The notes under the pieces were generated by a model, which saw nothing but the letters and a program-made list of their open reading frames with translations, was not told the DNA's origin and ran no database searches. From assembly GCF_000272405.2 (NCBI RefSeq), contig NZ_AJZM02000178.1, positions 1-9,442 of the forward strand: a DNA stretch of 9,442 nucleotides. The letters run 5' to 3'. Below, one piece after another: positions 1 to 7,222 of this stretch; the first letter of the stretch is position 1, and every line of letters begins with the position of its first letter. This stretch comes from Vibrio tasmaniensis 1F-187 (GTDB lineage: Bacteria; Pseudomonadota; Gammaproteobacteria; Enterobacterales; Vibrionaceae). The position numbers were made by a program, and so were the translations under genes.

Positions 1-1
1 G

Positions 2-2536
2 GCGGGTCGTGGTGTTACCGCCTCTGATATTACACAAGCCCTACGTAACGAGAACATTGAAAGCCCGGGTGGCGAAGTGCGTAACGATGCGATTGTGATG
101 TCGGTTCGTACTGCTCGTTCATATACTGAAGCCAAAGATTTCGAATACTTAGTGGTGAAACGTGCCTCTGATAACACACCTATCTACTTGAAAGATGTGG
201 CGGATGTTTACATTGGCGCAGAAAACGAGAACTCGACTTTTAAGAGTGACGGCGTTGTTAACGTAAGTATGGGCATTGTGCCTCAGTCTGATGCCAACCC
301 ACTTGAGGTGGCTGACTTAGTCCATAAAGAAGTCGAAGCGATTCAAAAGTTCTTGCCTGACGGAACTCGTCTAGCGGTGGACTATGACTCCACTGTCTTT
401 ATCGACCGTTCGATCTCAGAGGTTTACAGCACACTCTTTATTACGGGTGGTTTGGTTATCCTCGTGCTTTACGTCTTCATTGGCCAAGCGCGTGCAACGC
501 TGATTCCAGCCGTGACGGTTCCTGTGTCGCTAATCTCATCGTTTATTGCGGCGTACTACTTTGGCTTCTCTATTAACCTCATCACCTTGATGGCACTTAT
601 CCTGTCTATCGGTTTAGTGGTCGATGATGCGATTGTGGTGGTTGAGAATATTTTCCACCACATTGAACGTGGCGAATCACCATTGCTTGCGGCTTACAAA
701 GGGACACGTGAAGTAGGCTTTGCGGTAATCGCAACCACGCTAGTACTGGTCATGGTGTTCCTACCAATCTCGTTTATGGACGGTATGGTAGGCCTTCTGT
801 TTACTGAGTTCTCGGTACTGTTAGCGATGTCGGTGATTTTCTCATCTGTCATAGCATTGACCTTGACGCCGGTTCTGGGCAGCAAGATTTTAAAAGCGAA
901 CGTGAAACCTAATCGCTTCAATCAATTTGTTGAACGTGTGTTTGGTAGGTTAGAAGCTGGATACAAATCGGTATTGCGCCGTGCTCTAAACTGGCGTTGG
1001 GCAGCTCCAATCATCATTATTGCGTGTATGGGCGGTAGTTATGGTTTGATGCAACAAGTGCCGTCGCAACTGACGCCACAAGAAGACCGTGGTGTTATCT
1101 TTGCGTTTGTTCGTGGTGCCGATGCAACCAGTTACAACCGTATGTCTGCCAACATGGACATCGTTGAAGAACGCCTAATGCCGCTGCTTGGTCAAGGCTT
1201 CTTGAAGTCATTCAGTATTCAATCACCAGCGTTTGGTGGTAATGCGGGCGACCAAACGGGCTTCGTTATCATGATCCTGGAAGATTGGGACGAACGTGGA
1301 GAAACAGCACAACAAGCCTTGGGCGAGGTACGTAAGTCTTTAACGGGTATTCCTGATGTACGTGTGTTCCCGTTCATGCCAGGCTTCCGTGGTGGTTCGA
1401 GTGAGCCTGTGCAATTTGTACTGGGTGGCTCTGATTACTCTGAGCTTCAGAAATGGGGCGAACTGTTAAAGCAAGCCGCTGAAGACTCGCCAATGATGGA
1501 AGGTGCGGACATCGATTACTCTGAGAAAACACCAGAGCTGTTGGTAACCGTAGATAAGCAACGTGCAGCCGAGCTAGGTGTGAGTGTTTCGGACATTTCG
1601 GACACGTTAGAAATCATGCTGGGCGGTAAGAGTGAAACGACGTTCGTTGAACGTGGTGAAGAGTACGACGTTTACCTGCGTGGCGATGAAAACAGCTTTA
1701 ACAATGCGAATGACTTAAGCCAAATCTACATGCGAACTCAGTCTGGTGAATTGGTGACACTCGATACTCTAACGCATATTGAAGAAGTAGCGTCTTCGAT
1801 TCGTTTGTCGCACTACAACAAACAGAAATCGGTGACCATCAAAGCGAACCTAATGGAAGGTTACACGCTGGGCGATGCTTTGGATTTCCTTGATGAACAA
1901 GCGATTGAGCAGCTACCGGGTGATATTTCAGTAAGCTACTCAGGCGAGTCTAAAGATTTTAAAGAAAACCAATCGAGTATCTTAGTGGTGTTCGCGCTAG
2001 CGATGTTGGTCGCGTACTTGGTACTTGCGGCGCAGTTTGAGAGCTTCATTAACCCGCTGGTGGTGATGTTCACCGTACCTATGGGTATCTTTGGTGGTTT
2101 CTTAGGTTTGGTGTTGATGAATCAAGGGCTCAATGTCTACAGCCAGATTGGTATGATCATGTTGATCGGTATGGTAACCAAAAACGGTATCTTGATCGTA
2201 GAGTTTGCTAACCAACTTCGTGACCGTGGCATTGAGTTTGAAAAGGCGATCATTGATGCTTCGGCTCGACGTTTACGTCCAATCTTGATGACGGCGTTCA
2301 CCACACTAGCCGGTGCAATCCCATTGATTACTTCAACGGGCGCAGGCTATGAAAGCCGAGTAGCAGTGGGTACGGTTATCTTCTTCGGTATGGGCTTTGC
2401 AACTTTGGTTACTCTGTTCGTAATCCCTGCGATGTATCGACTGATTTCTGGCTCAACACGTTCTCCAGGTCATGTGGAAGCGGTTCTAAATAAAGAGCTC
2501 AGTCATGATAACGTGGGAAGAAGCAGTCACGGTTAA
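2..2536 (+). CDS. RND-family (HAE1-type) multidrug efflux permease, 5' truncated
   Basis: Inner-membrane pump subunit of a tripartite proton-driven exporter that normally works with a periplasmic adaptor and a TolC-like outer-membrane channel. The frame is open from base 2, so the gene begins before the window; 844 residues are visible against about 1020-1050 for the family, so roughly 180-200 N-terminal residues are missing. Seen directly: the opening RGVTASDITQAL stretch typical of the porter domain; a TM segment with GLVVDDAIVVVEN whose two aspartates (codons 623-628) correspond to the proton-relay pair of AcrB TM4; and GMVTKNGILIVEF with the relay lysine (codon 2180-2182) of TM10. The Asp pair favours a drug (HAE1) rather than a metal (HME) exporter. 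The adaptor gene would be expected upstream, outside the window. The last 20 or so residues are a hydrophilic tail. Substrate cannot be read from sequence. Confidence 0.95.
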   Translation, partial: AGRGVTASDITQALRNENIESPGGEVRNDAIVMSVRTARSYTEAKDFEYLVVKRASDNTPIYLKDVADVYIGAENENSTFKSDGVVNVSMGIVPQSDANPLEVADLVHKEVEAIQKFLPDGTRLAVDYDSTVFIDRSISEVYSTLFITGGLVILVLYVFIGQARATLIPAVTVPVSLISSFIAAYYFGFSINLITLMALILSIGLVVDDAIVVVENIFHHIERGESPLLAAYKGTREVGFAVIATTLVLVMVFLPISFMDGMVGLLFTEFSVLLAMSVIFSSVIALTLTPVLGSKILKANVKPNRFNQFVERVFGRLEAGYKSVLRRALNWRWAAPIIIIACMGGSYGLMQQVPSQLTPQEDRGVIFAFVRGADATSYNRMSANMDIVEERLMPLLGQGFLKSFSIQSPAFGGNAGDQTGFVIMILEDWDERGETAQQALGEVRKSLTGIPDVRVFPFMPGFRGGSSEPVQFVLGGSDYSELQKWGELLKQAAEDSPMMEGADIDYSEKTPELLVTVDKQRAAELGVSVSDISDTLEIMLGGKSETTFVERGEEYDVYLRGDENSFNNANDLSQIYMRTQSGELVTLDTLTHIEEVASSIRLSHYNKQKSVTIKANLMEGYTLGDALDFLDEQAIEQLPGDISVSYSGESKDFKENQSSILVVFALAMLVAYLVLAAQFESFINPLVVMFTVPMGIFGGFLGLVLMNQGLNVYSQIGMIMLIGMVTKNGILIVEFANQLRDRGIEFEKAIIDASARRLRPILMTAFTTLAGAIPLITSTGAGYESRVAVGTVIFFGMGFATLVTLFVIPAMYRLISGSTRSPGHVEAVLNKELSHDNVGRSSHG

Positions 2537-2585
2537 TGAACACGCACGGCCAATGAACACGTACGCTTAATGAGCACGGAATAGT
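2535..2585. repeat. Three imperfect 17-bp tandem units across the RND stop codon
   Basis: Units start at 2535, 2552 and 2569. The first two, AATGAACACGCACGGCC and AATGAACACGTACGCTT, differ at three positions; the third, AATGAGCACGGAATAGT, has decayed in its 3' half. The array begins inside the TAA stop of the efflux gene and ends before its terminator. Every unit contains an ATG, but none has a ribosome binding site with a usable frame. Confidence 0.6.
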
Positions 2586-2598
2586 GTAACAATATTGA

Positions 2599-2638
2599 AA
2601 AGCCTGCGTTTGCTCCTAGCGAATGGCAGGCTTTTTTT
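2599..2638 (+). terminator. Rho-independent terminator of the RND gene
   Basis: AAGCCTGC pairs with GCAGGCTT. An inner stem (TTTGCT with AGCGAA, one G-T wobble, CCT loop) extends it, and a run of seven T follows. It closes the efflux transcription unit 60 bp after the stop. Confidence 0.85.
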
Positions 2639-2694
2639 GTATAACAAGCAGAGCTCAATGAATTAATACAATAAATCGAATAAAGGAAAGTAAA

Positions 2695-3015
2695 GTGGCT
2701 GAATTTAAATACAAAGATCTTTCTCAAGAAGAACAAGATAAGCTAGATGCAGCAACCTTTCGTCGTCTGCTAGCACACTTAGACAATAATAAGGATGTGC
2801 AGAACATCGACCTGATGATCTTAGCGGGCTTCTGCCGTAACTGTTTCAGCAAGTGGTATAAAGCAGAAGCTGAACAACAAGGCTTAGACTTGGATATCGA
2901 TGACGCTCGTGAGCGCGTATATGGCATGACTTACGATGAGTGGAAACAAAACCATCAACCAAAAGCGACGCCTGAACAACTAGCGGCATTTGAAGCGAAG
3001 CAGAAGCCAGAGTAA
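2695..3015 (+). CDS. DUF1244 family protein
   Basis: A 106-residue soluble protein that begins with GTG at 2695, preceded by AAGGA at 2683-2687 with about 7 nt spacing; no better start exists. The core runs from the FRRLLAHL helix (22-29) through DVQNIDLMILAGFCRNCFSKW and ends near EERVYGM-type and YDEWK motifs (about 71-84), which is the diagnostic pattern of Pfam DUF1244. Cys47 and Cys50 form a CRNC motif. The family is widespread in proteobacteria and has no established role. The C-terminus is a charged, Ala/Gln/Lys-rich tail. The gene stands alone between two terminators, so it is probably monocistronic. No signal peptide or membrane segment is visible, so it is cytoplasmic. Confidence 0.88.
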   Translation: MAEFKYKDLSQEEQDKLDAATFRRLLAHLDNNKDVQNIDLMILAGFCRNCFSKWYKAEAEQQGLDLDIDDARERVYGMTYDEWKQNHQPKATPEQLAAFEAKQKPE

Positions 3016-3051
3016 TTTGTTCTCGTTAGTGATTGATTAACAGAACAAACA

Positions 3052-3078
3052 AAAAAGAGCCCATCAAGGGCTCTTTTT
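3052..3078. terminator. Bidirectional terminator between DUF1244 gene and the convergent PLP enzyme gene
   Basis: AAAAAGAGCCC pairs perfectly with GGGCTCTTTTT around the loop ATCAA. The A-run on one side and T-run on the other let it serve both the plus-strand DUF1244 gene and the minus-strand gene whose stop is at 3107. Confidence 0.88.
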
Positions 3079-3106
3079 AATTTTGGCGCAGGTGCTTACT
3101 CTGTGG

Positions 3107-4174
3107 TTAAGCCAACTCACCTGTTTGCGAGAAAGCTTCTAACTTCGCCGCGTACGGTTGTAGGTCACCAATGTTGTTGTTCACCCACTCGTCGTTGAAG
3201 TAAGTGTCTAGGTAACGTTCACCGCTGTCACATAGCAAAGTCACAATAGAACCTGTCTCACCGCGTGCTTTCATCTCGCTTGCCAGTTGAAGCACACCGT
3301 ACATGTTTGTACCCGTAGATGCGCCAACCTTGCGGCCAAGAATGTCAGATAACCAATGTGTGGTTGCGATACTTGCTGCGTCTGGGATTTTACGCATTTC
3401 GTCAACCACGCCAGGAATAAAGCTTGGTTCTGCTCGTGGGCGACCAATGCCCTCAATCTTGCTGAATGTACTGCCTTTCACGTTCGCATTGCCGGTTTGG
3501 AAGTATTCGTGGAATACAGAGTTCTCAGGGTCCACAACACAAAGCTTGGTTTCATGCTGTTGGTAGCGAATGAAACGGCCAATCGTCGCTGAAGTACCGC
3601 CAGTACCTGGGCTCATTACTACCCAAGCTGGAACTGGGTGATCTTCCATCTGCATTTGATTGAAAATCGAGTTCGCGATGTTGTTGTTACCACGCCAGTC
3701 GGTTGCGCGCTCAGCGTAAGTAAATTGATCCATGTAGTGACCATTCAATTCTTCTGCTAAACGGCGAGACTCATCGTAAATTTCATCTGAGCGGTCAACA
3801 AGATGCGCTTGGCCGCCGTAGAATTCAATCTGCTCAATCTTCTTCTTCGCTGTGCATTTTGGCATTACCGCAATAAACGGTAGGCCCAGTAGGCGAGCAA
3901 AGTACGCTTCAGATACCGCAGTACTGCCCGATGAAGATTCAATGATTGTTGTTTCTGGGCCAACCCAACCGTTACAGATAGCGTATAAGAACAGAGAACG
4001 CGCTAAACGGTGCTTTAAAGAGCCTGTAGGGTGTGTGCTTTCATCTTTAAGGTAAACATCAATGCCTTCGATACTTGGTAGATCGAGCTTGATAAGGTGC
4101 GTATCCGCTGAGCGTTGGTAGTCCGCTTCAATTTTACGAATCGCGTTGTTAATCCATTGATGGTCAGTGCACAT
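3107..4174 (-). CDS. PLP-dependent cysteine synthase-family enzyme, probable L-cysteine desulfhydrase
   Basis: A 355-residue fold-type II PLP enzyme of the cysteine synthase/cystathionine beta-synthase superfamily. Seen: the PLP lysine in PTGSLKHR (Lys54), the Ser-rich substrate loop SSSGSTA (80-86), the phosphate-binding loop SPGTGGTSA (188-196), the EGIGRP loop (241-246) and [14 protein letters not shown] (315-328). It is longer than housekeeping CysK/CysM (about 300-320), and the last motif is typical of the Cds1-type group. The start is ATG at 4174 with AGGAGA (minus strand, 4181-4186) as ribosome binding site. It is transcribed away from a DecR/YbaO-like regulator, the same pairing as the cysteine-inducible desulfhydrase CcdA with CcdR in Pantoea. 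From this I infer that it degrades excess L-cysteine to pyruvate, ammonia and sulfide. A cysteine synthase-like beta-replacement activity remains possible. Confidence 0.85.
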   Translation of the reverse strand: MCTDHQWINNAIRKIEADYQRSADTHLIKLDLPSIEGIDVYLKDESTHPTGSLKHRLARSLFLYAICNGWVGPETTIIESSSGSTAVSEAYFARLLGLPFIAVMPKCTAKKKIEQIEFYGGQAHLVDRSDEIYDESRRLAEELNGHYMDQFTYAERATDWRGNNNIANSIFNQMQMEDHPVPAWVVMSPGTGGTSATIGRFIRYQQHETKLCVVDPENSVFHEYFQTGNANVKGSTFSKIEGIGRPRAEPSFIPGVVDEMRKIPDAASIATTHWLSDILGRKVGASTGTNMYGVLQLASEMKARGETGSIVTLLCDSGERYLDTYFNDEWVNNNIGDLQPYAAKLEAFSQTGELA

Positions 4175-4232
4175 AAGCGTTCTCCTGATCGAGTGTAGGA
4201 ATTCTTTGTAATTGGTATGGTTCTAATTTATC

Positions 4233-4238
4233 TATAAT
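4233..4238 (+). promoter_or_regulatory. Candidate -10 element for the Lrp/AsnC regulator gene
   Basis: A perfect TATAAT lies about 85 bp upstream of the preferred regulator start. No good -35 hexamer sits 16-18 bp before it, so the call rests on the -10 alone. Confidence 0.35.
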
Positions 4239-4283
4239 CCGAGAGAAAAACTTTGCCATATTTGCTTTGTTTTGCTTAAATTG

Positions 4284-4298
4284 TAGAAAATTATTCTC
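4284..4298. promoter_or_regulatory. Lrp-type operator box in the divergent intergenic region
   Basis: TAGAAAATTATTCTC matches 14 of 15 positions of the published E. coli Lrp consensus YAGHAWATTWTDCTR and is itself a near palindrome. It lies between the divergent enzyme and regulator genes, just upstream of the regulator start, so it is a natural site for autoregulation and for control of the enzyme. Which Lrp-family protein binds it is inferred. Confidence 0.5.
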
Positions 4299-4321
4299 TT
4301 TAAATGCGATTTGGTGAAAGT

Positions 4322-4777
4322 GTGATAGATGCCGTAGATAAAAAAATATTAGGGTTACTGCAAGAAGACAGCACCCTGTCATTAAACGATATTTCTGAAG
4401 CGGTCAATCTCACTACAACGCCTTGTTGGAAAAGGCTTAAGCGCCTCGAAGAGAACGGTATTATTGAGAAAAGAGTCGCACTGCTGAACCCGGAAAAACT
4501 GGATCTTTCCTTTACTGCGTTCGTATTGGTGAAAACCAGTGATCATTCTCATGAGTGGTATGGTCGATTTGTGAATACTGTGTCGGAATTTCCAGAAGTG
4601 ATGGAGTTCTATCGCATGGCTGGCGAATATGATTATATGATGAAGGTTCAGGTTAAAGACATGAAGTGCTTTGATGATTTCTATAAGCGCTTGGTGAATA
4701 GCATTGATGGTATCTCTAATGTGACCTCGACGTTTGCGATGGAACCATTGAAGTACACGACAGCATTGCCGCTTTAA
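4322..4777 (+). CDS. decR: Lrp/AsnC-family regulator, DecR (YbaO/CyuR) orthologue
   Basis: Cysteine-responsive transcriptional activator family. A winged HTH (about residues 4-50) contains the nearly invariant [15 protein letters not shown] recognition region; a RAM ligand/oligomerisation domain follows (about 63-140), with [23 protein letters not shown] and FYKRLVNS motifs that match E. coli YbaO/DecR almost word for word. The GTG at 4322 is preferred because it gives 151 residues and aligns VIDAVDKK with the first residues of E. coli YbaO (about 152 aa). The upstream ATG at 4304 would add six residues and has no Shine-Dalgarno. E. coli DecR activates cysteine degradation genes; here the divergent PLP enzyme is the obvious target, with a Lrp-like box between them. 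Confidence 0.9.
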   Translation: MIDAVDKKILGLLQEDSTLSLNDISEAVNLTTTPCWKRLKRLEENGIIEKRVALLNPEKLDLSFTAFVLVKTSDHSHEWYGRFVNTVSEFPEVMEFYRMAGEYDYMMKVQVKDMKCFDDFYKRLVNSIDGISNVTSTFAMEPLKYTTALPL

Positions 4778-4794
4778 GTTACGCCTAGTAATAG

Positions 4795-4845
4795 ATTAAC
4801 TATCGTTTCAGTTTAACTATCTTCTCAGTTTAGATCTCGCCTCTG
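4795..4845. repeat. Imperfect 17-bp tandem repeat downstream of decR
   Basis: ATTAACTATCGTTTCAG (4795-4811) and TTTAACTATCTTCTCAG (4812-4828) differ at three positions. A third, strongly diverged unit, TTTAGATCTCGCCTCTG, follows. The array fills the spacer between decR and the next gene, where no hairpin terminator is visible. Confidence 0.5.
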
Positions 4846-4866
4846 CGATAAAGAAAAGGATTATTC

Positions 4867-5532
4867 ATGTTTGCAAAAGTATCTACCGCTATCCAGCTAG
4901 TATTGACGGTCGCCATTTTTTACTTGGGTTACACCATCTACTCGTTTACCAATAAAGTCGGTGAAATCGTTGATACTTATCCGCAAGTTATCGAAGACAT
5001 TTCGGGCCTCACGAAAGGGCTCAAAGTAGAAGAGCTATTAGCGCTTGCTGAACATGTCAGCGATCTTGCTCCTCAGGTGTTAAACACTGTCGAAGAAGTT
5101 AGAAAGACGATCGATGACGTGAATCAAACCGTAGCCTCGGTCGACAACAAAATCCCTGCGATTTTAGATGAAGTCAAAAATGTTCGAACGGAAGTCGAGC
5201 AGGTAAGAACCGATGTTATTCCTCCAACATTAACGGAATTAAAGAGATACCGCGTAGACGTAATGCCACCAATGCTCGCTGAAAGTAAGTCTTACCGCGA
5301 ACAGACTATTCCTGTCATCGTCACTGAATCTGAAATGCTACGAGCGGAAGTCCCAGGTATTTTGGCACAAGCTAACTTGTTAGCTGATAAGAGTAAAGAG
5401 CTCGCTCAGGGAGCCGCAGAGGGCGCGGTGAAAGGCGTTGTGTTATCGCCATTTAACCTACTGCGTGACGCAGGTGATGGCATTAAAACACGAGTACAGA
5501 GCGAGTTTGAGCCAACGTTAGAAGTTGAGTAG
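4867..5532 (+). CDS. Unknown membrane-anchored coiled-coil protein with 15-residue repeats
   Basis: A 221-residue protein that I do not recognise. The N-terminus has one hydrophobic segment (about 7-27), most simply an uncleaved signal anchor, followed by a long, mostly helical hydrophilic region presumed periplasmic. Residues 115-159 hold three consecutive 15-residue units, TDVIPPTLTELKRYR, VDVMPPMLAESKSYR and EQTIPVIVTESEMLR. A related unit precedes them at 93-107 and a degenerate one follows at 160-173; the repeats share an I/V/M-P start and an E...(Y/L)R end. The C-terminal part (about 178-205) is Gly/Ala-rich. Start ATG has AAGGA at 4856-4860. It stands alone between decR and the convergent tesB, separated from tesB by a bidirectional terminator. 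A scaffold or envelope-spanning role is possible but unproven. Confidence 0.8.
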   Translation: MFAKVSTAIQLVLTVAIFYLGYTIYSFTNKVGEIVDTYPQVIEDISGLTKGLKVEELLALAEHVSDLAPQVLNTVEEVRKTIDDVNQTVASVDNKIPAILDEVKNVRTEVEQVRTDVIPPTLTELKRYRVDVMPPMLAESKSYREQTIPVIVTESEMLRAEVPGILAQANLLADKSKELAQGAAEGAVKGVVLSPFNLLRDAGDGIKTRVQSEFEPTLEVE

Positions 5533-5578
5533 GTTTTATTGATTTTTATGTGACGGGTTTTCTCAAGCGTCATTAAAG

Positions 5579-5611
5579 AAAGAGGCTAGGTATTAAACCT
5601 AGCCTCTTTTT
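5579..5611. terminator. Bidirectional terminator between the coiled-coil gene and tesB
   Basis: AAAGAGGCTAGGT pairs with ACCTAGCCTCTTT, a perfect 13-bp stem with loop ATTAA, followed by T's and preceded by an A-rich stretch. It lies between two convergent genes. Confidence 0.9.
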
Positions 5612-5665
5612 GTTTGTGCGTATTTGGGGCTTGTAAGAAGCGTTTATTCGCTATTTATTTGAGCG

Positions 5666-6526
5666 CTATTTAGTAAAACGCATCACACCTTCTTGTACTG
5701 CTGTCGCTACCAGTTCACCTTTCTGGTTGAAGATCTCGCCGCGCACTAGGCCGCGAGTGTTCGCCGCCGTTGGGCTTTCAATCGCATAAAGCAGCCATTC
5801 ATCCATTTTGAATGGGCGGTGGAACCAGATTGAATGGTCAATCGTTGCTACTTGGAAATTTGGCGTCATGATAGAGACTTCATGCGGGTGAAGCGCCGTC
5901 ACCAAGAATCCCCAGTCCGAAGCGTAAGCAAGCAGGTATTGGTGAATCAATTGGTTGTCTGGCATCGCGCCATTCGCTCTTACCCAGAGATACTGTTTCG
6001 CTTCCGTCTTCTTAGGTTTCAGTGGGTTTACCACGGTCACCGGGCGCATCTCAATCGGCTTTTCGCCACAGAAGGTTTTGCGCAGCTTCTCTGGTAAGAA
6101 TTCCGCGATGTGGCTCGCTAACTCAGTTTCTGAGGCGAAGTTTTCTGGTCCAGGAATATCAGGCATTGAAATCTGGTGTTCAAACCCTGGCGCATCGCCA
6201 TGATAAGAAGCCGTGAGATAGAAAATAGGGCGGCCATTTTGAATCGCTTTTACACGGCGCGTGCTAAAGCTGCGTCCATCTCGTAGGTTCTCAACATCGT
6301 AAATGATTGGCTTTTCAGGATCGCCGGGAAACAGAAAATAACTGTGGAACGAGTGGACACTACGGTCGTCTTGAACGGTATAACGAGCAGCAGAAAGTGC
6401 TTGTCCCAATACCTGACCGCCGTATACCTGTGGTAGGCCTAGGTTCTCACTTTGCCCACGGAATAAACCTTCTTCCAGTTTTTCTAGCTGAAGTAAACTT
6501 AGTAATTCTTGTAAAGGTTGACTCAT
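5666..6526 (-). CDS. tesB: Acyl-CoA thioesterase II
   Basis: Cytoplasmic double-hotdog thioesterase that hydrolyses medium- and long-chain acyl-CoA to free fatty acid and CoA. From the ATG at 6526 it is 286 residues, as in E. coli TesB, and the catalytic triad falls at the same numbers: Asp204 (YASDWGF), Thr228 (ATIDHS) and Gln278 (AVQEGVMR). Other conserved blocks are [23 protein letters not shown] and [12 protein letters not shown]. An in-frame ATG at 6535 adds three residues (MLA), but it abuts the AGAGGA ribosome binding site with no spacing, whereas 6526 has about 9 nt; E. coli TesB also begins MSQ. It is divergent from the ybaY-like gene, as part of a neighbourhood shared with E. coli. 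Confidence 0.97.
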   Translation of the reverse strand: MSQPLQELLSLLQLEKLEEGLFRGQSENLGLPQVYGGQVLGQALSAARYTVQDDRSVHSFHSYFLFPGDPEKPIIYDVENLRDGRSFSTRRVKAIQNGRPIFYLTASYHGDAPGFEHQISMPDIPGPENFASETELASHIAEFLPEKLRKTFCGEKPIEMRPVTVVNPLKPKKTEAKQYLWVRANGAMPDNQLIHQYLLAYASDWGFLVTALHPHEVSIMTPNFQVATIDHSIWFHRPFKMDEWLLYAIESPTAANTRGLVRGEIFNQKGELVATAVQEGVMRFTK

Positions 6527-6571
6527 CGCCAGCATTCCTCTTCGTAAAATGGGTGTCAGATTATGGTGTTA

Positions 6572-6600
6572 ATCATTTAGCTTAGTCAGATATCTGTCAA
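6572..6600 (-). promoter_or_regulatory. Candidate sigma-70 promoter of tesB
   Basis: On the minus strand a perfect -35 TTGACA (6595-6600) is followed after 17 bp by AATGAT (6572-6577, 4/6 match to -10). A 10-bp palindrome CAGATATCTG (6587-6596) overlaps the -35 edge and could be an operator. Confidence 0.5.
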
Positions 6601-6616
6601 TAAATCATAGGGTTTC

Positions 6617-6645
6617 AAGACAGAATATGAAAGCTCTCTTATAAT
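6617..6645 (+). promoter_or_regulatory. Candidate sigma-70 promoter of the ybaY-like gene
   Basis: AAGACA (6617-6622, 4/6 match to -35), a 17-bp spacer, then a perfect TATAAT (6640-6645). A start near 6652 would leave a leader of about 43 nt that contains a small hairpin. Confidence 0.6.
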
Positions 6646-6656
6646 TGGTGAGTAGA

Positions 6657-6674
6657 TTTGCCGAGTCCGGCAAA
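6657..6674 (+). other. Hairpin in the ybaY leader
   Basis: TTTGCCG and CGGCAAA form a 7-bp stem with an AGTC loop. It lies between the predicted transcription start and the GAGAG ribosome binding site (6681-6685) of the ybaY-like gene, so it could affect stability or translation. No T-tract follows, so it is not a terminator. Confidence 0.4.
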
Positions 6675-6694
6675 CATGTTGAGAGAAATTGAAT

Positions 6695-7135
6695 ATGAAA
6701 AAGGCTCTAATTCTTATTACGTCTTTAGTATCGTTTGGCCTACTTGTTGGTTGCCAAGCAACATCAGAAACGAACGCTTCTCAAGAAGTGGTTGCAGAGA
6801 ACACTCAAGTGATTTCAGGAACAGTAAGCTACCGTGAAAGAATTGCATTGCCAGAGAATGCAGTAGTTACCGTTACGCTAGAAGATATCTCACTGGCTGA
6901 CGCACCATCGACGGTTATCGCAACTCAAGAGTTCACCACAGACGGTAAGCAAGTACCGTTCGCATTCGAGCTAAGCTACGACAACGACAAAATTAAAGCT
7001 AACCACCGTTACAACATGCGCGCATCGATTCATGTTGACGGCAAACTGCGTTTCACTACTGACACGATTAAGTCAGTAATTACTGATGTAGAAAATACAC
7101 AGCAAGCAGACCTAAGTTTGGTTGGTGTTCGTTAA
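6695..7135 (+). CDS. ybaY: YbaY-family lipoprotein
   Basis: A 146-residue lipoprotein. The signal peptide MKKALILITS... ends in the lipobox LLVGC, with Cys20 as the lipidated residue and Gln at +2, which predicts sorting to the outer membrane under the enterobacterial +2 rule. The mature part carries the YbaY/YscW-type beta domain: SGTVSYRERIALP (41-53), VTVTLEDISLAD, then PFAFELSYD and YNMRASIHVDGKLRF (106-120). The family includes E. coli YbaY and the T3SS pilotin-like YscW, and its cellular role is not settled. The ATG at 6695 is chosen over a TTG at 6689 because it begins directly with the basic MKK of a signal peptide and has GAGAG at suitable distance. It is divergent from tesB, as in E. 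coli. Confidence 0.9.
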   Translation: MKKALILITSLVSFGLLVGCQATSETNASQEVVAENTQVISGTVSYRERIALPENAVVTVTLEDISLADAPSTVIATQEFTTDGKQVPFAFELSYDNDKIKANHRYNMRASIHVDGKLRFTTDTIKSVITDVENTQQADLSLVGVR

Positions 7136-7144
7136 TCAGAAATC

Positions 7145-7222
7145 GATGCCACTGTTAAGGCATCTTGATTGGCTTAACTTAGCCAGTTGAATCAGCGATT
7201 AGTGGCAGCTCTAGGGCTGCCA
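7145..7222. terminator. Cluster of three hairpins between ybaY and atl
   Basis: Three inverted repeats follow one another: GATGCC/GGCATC (7145-7164), TGGCT/AGCCA (7170-7185) and TGGCAGC/GCTGCCA (7203-7222). The last spans the atl stop codon at 7211-7213 and is followed by ATTTGTAT. Tails are poor in T, so termination efficiency is uncertain, but the position between convergent genes fits. Confidence 0.5.

Noticed and set aside
694..921. Minus-strand open frame within the efflux gene, and similar frames antisense to other genes (2533-2736, 2724-2927, 3303-3566, 5834-6585, 7224-7412, 7738-7938, 8789-8980)
   Set aside because: They are shadows of well-supported genes, have no ribosome binding sites or domains, and cross terminators or promoters.
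4304..4321. ATG 4304 as the decR start
   Set aside because: Not excluded, but alignment with E. coli YbaO and family length favour GTG 4322, and 4304 has no Shine-Dalgarno.
4164..4382. Small minus-strand frame across the enzyme/decR spacer
   Set aside because: It overlaps both genes and the regulatory region, and its translation is low-complexity with no family resemblance.
6689..6694. TTG 6689 as the ybaY start and ATG 6535 as the tesB start
   Set aside because: The TTG adds two residues before a normal MKK signal peptide. The 6535 ATG sits directly on the ribosome binding site. The inner ATGs match family starts.
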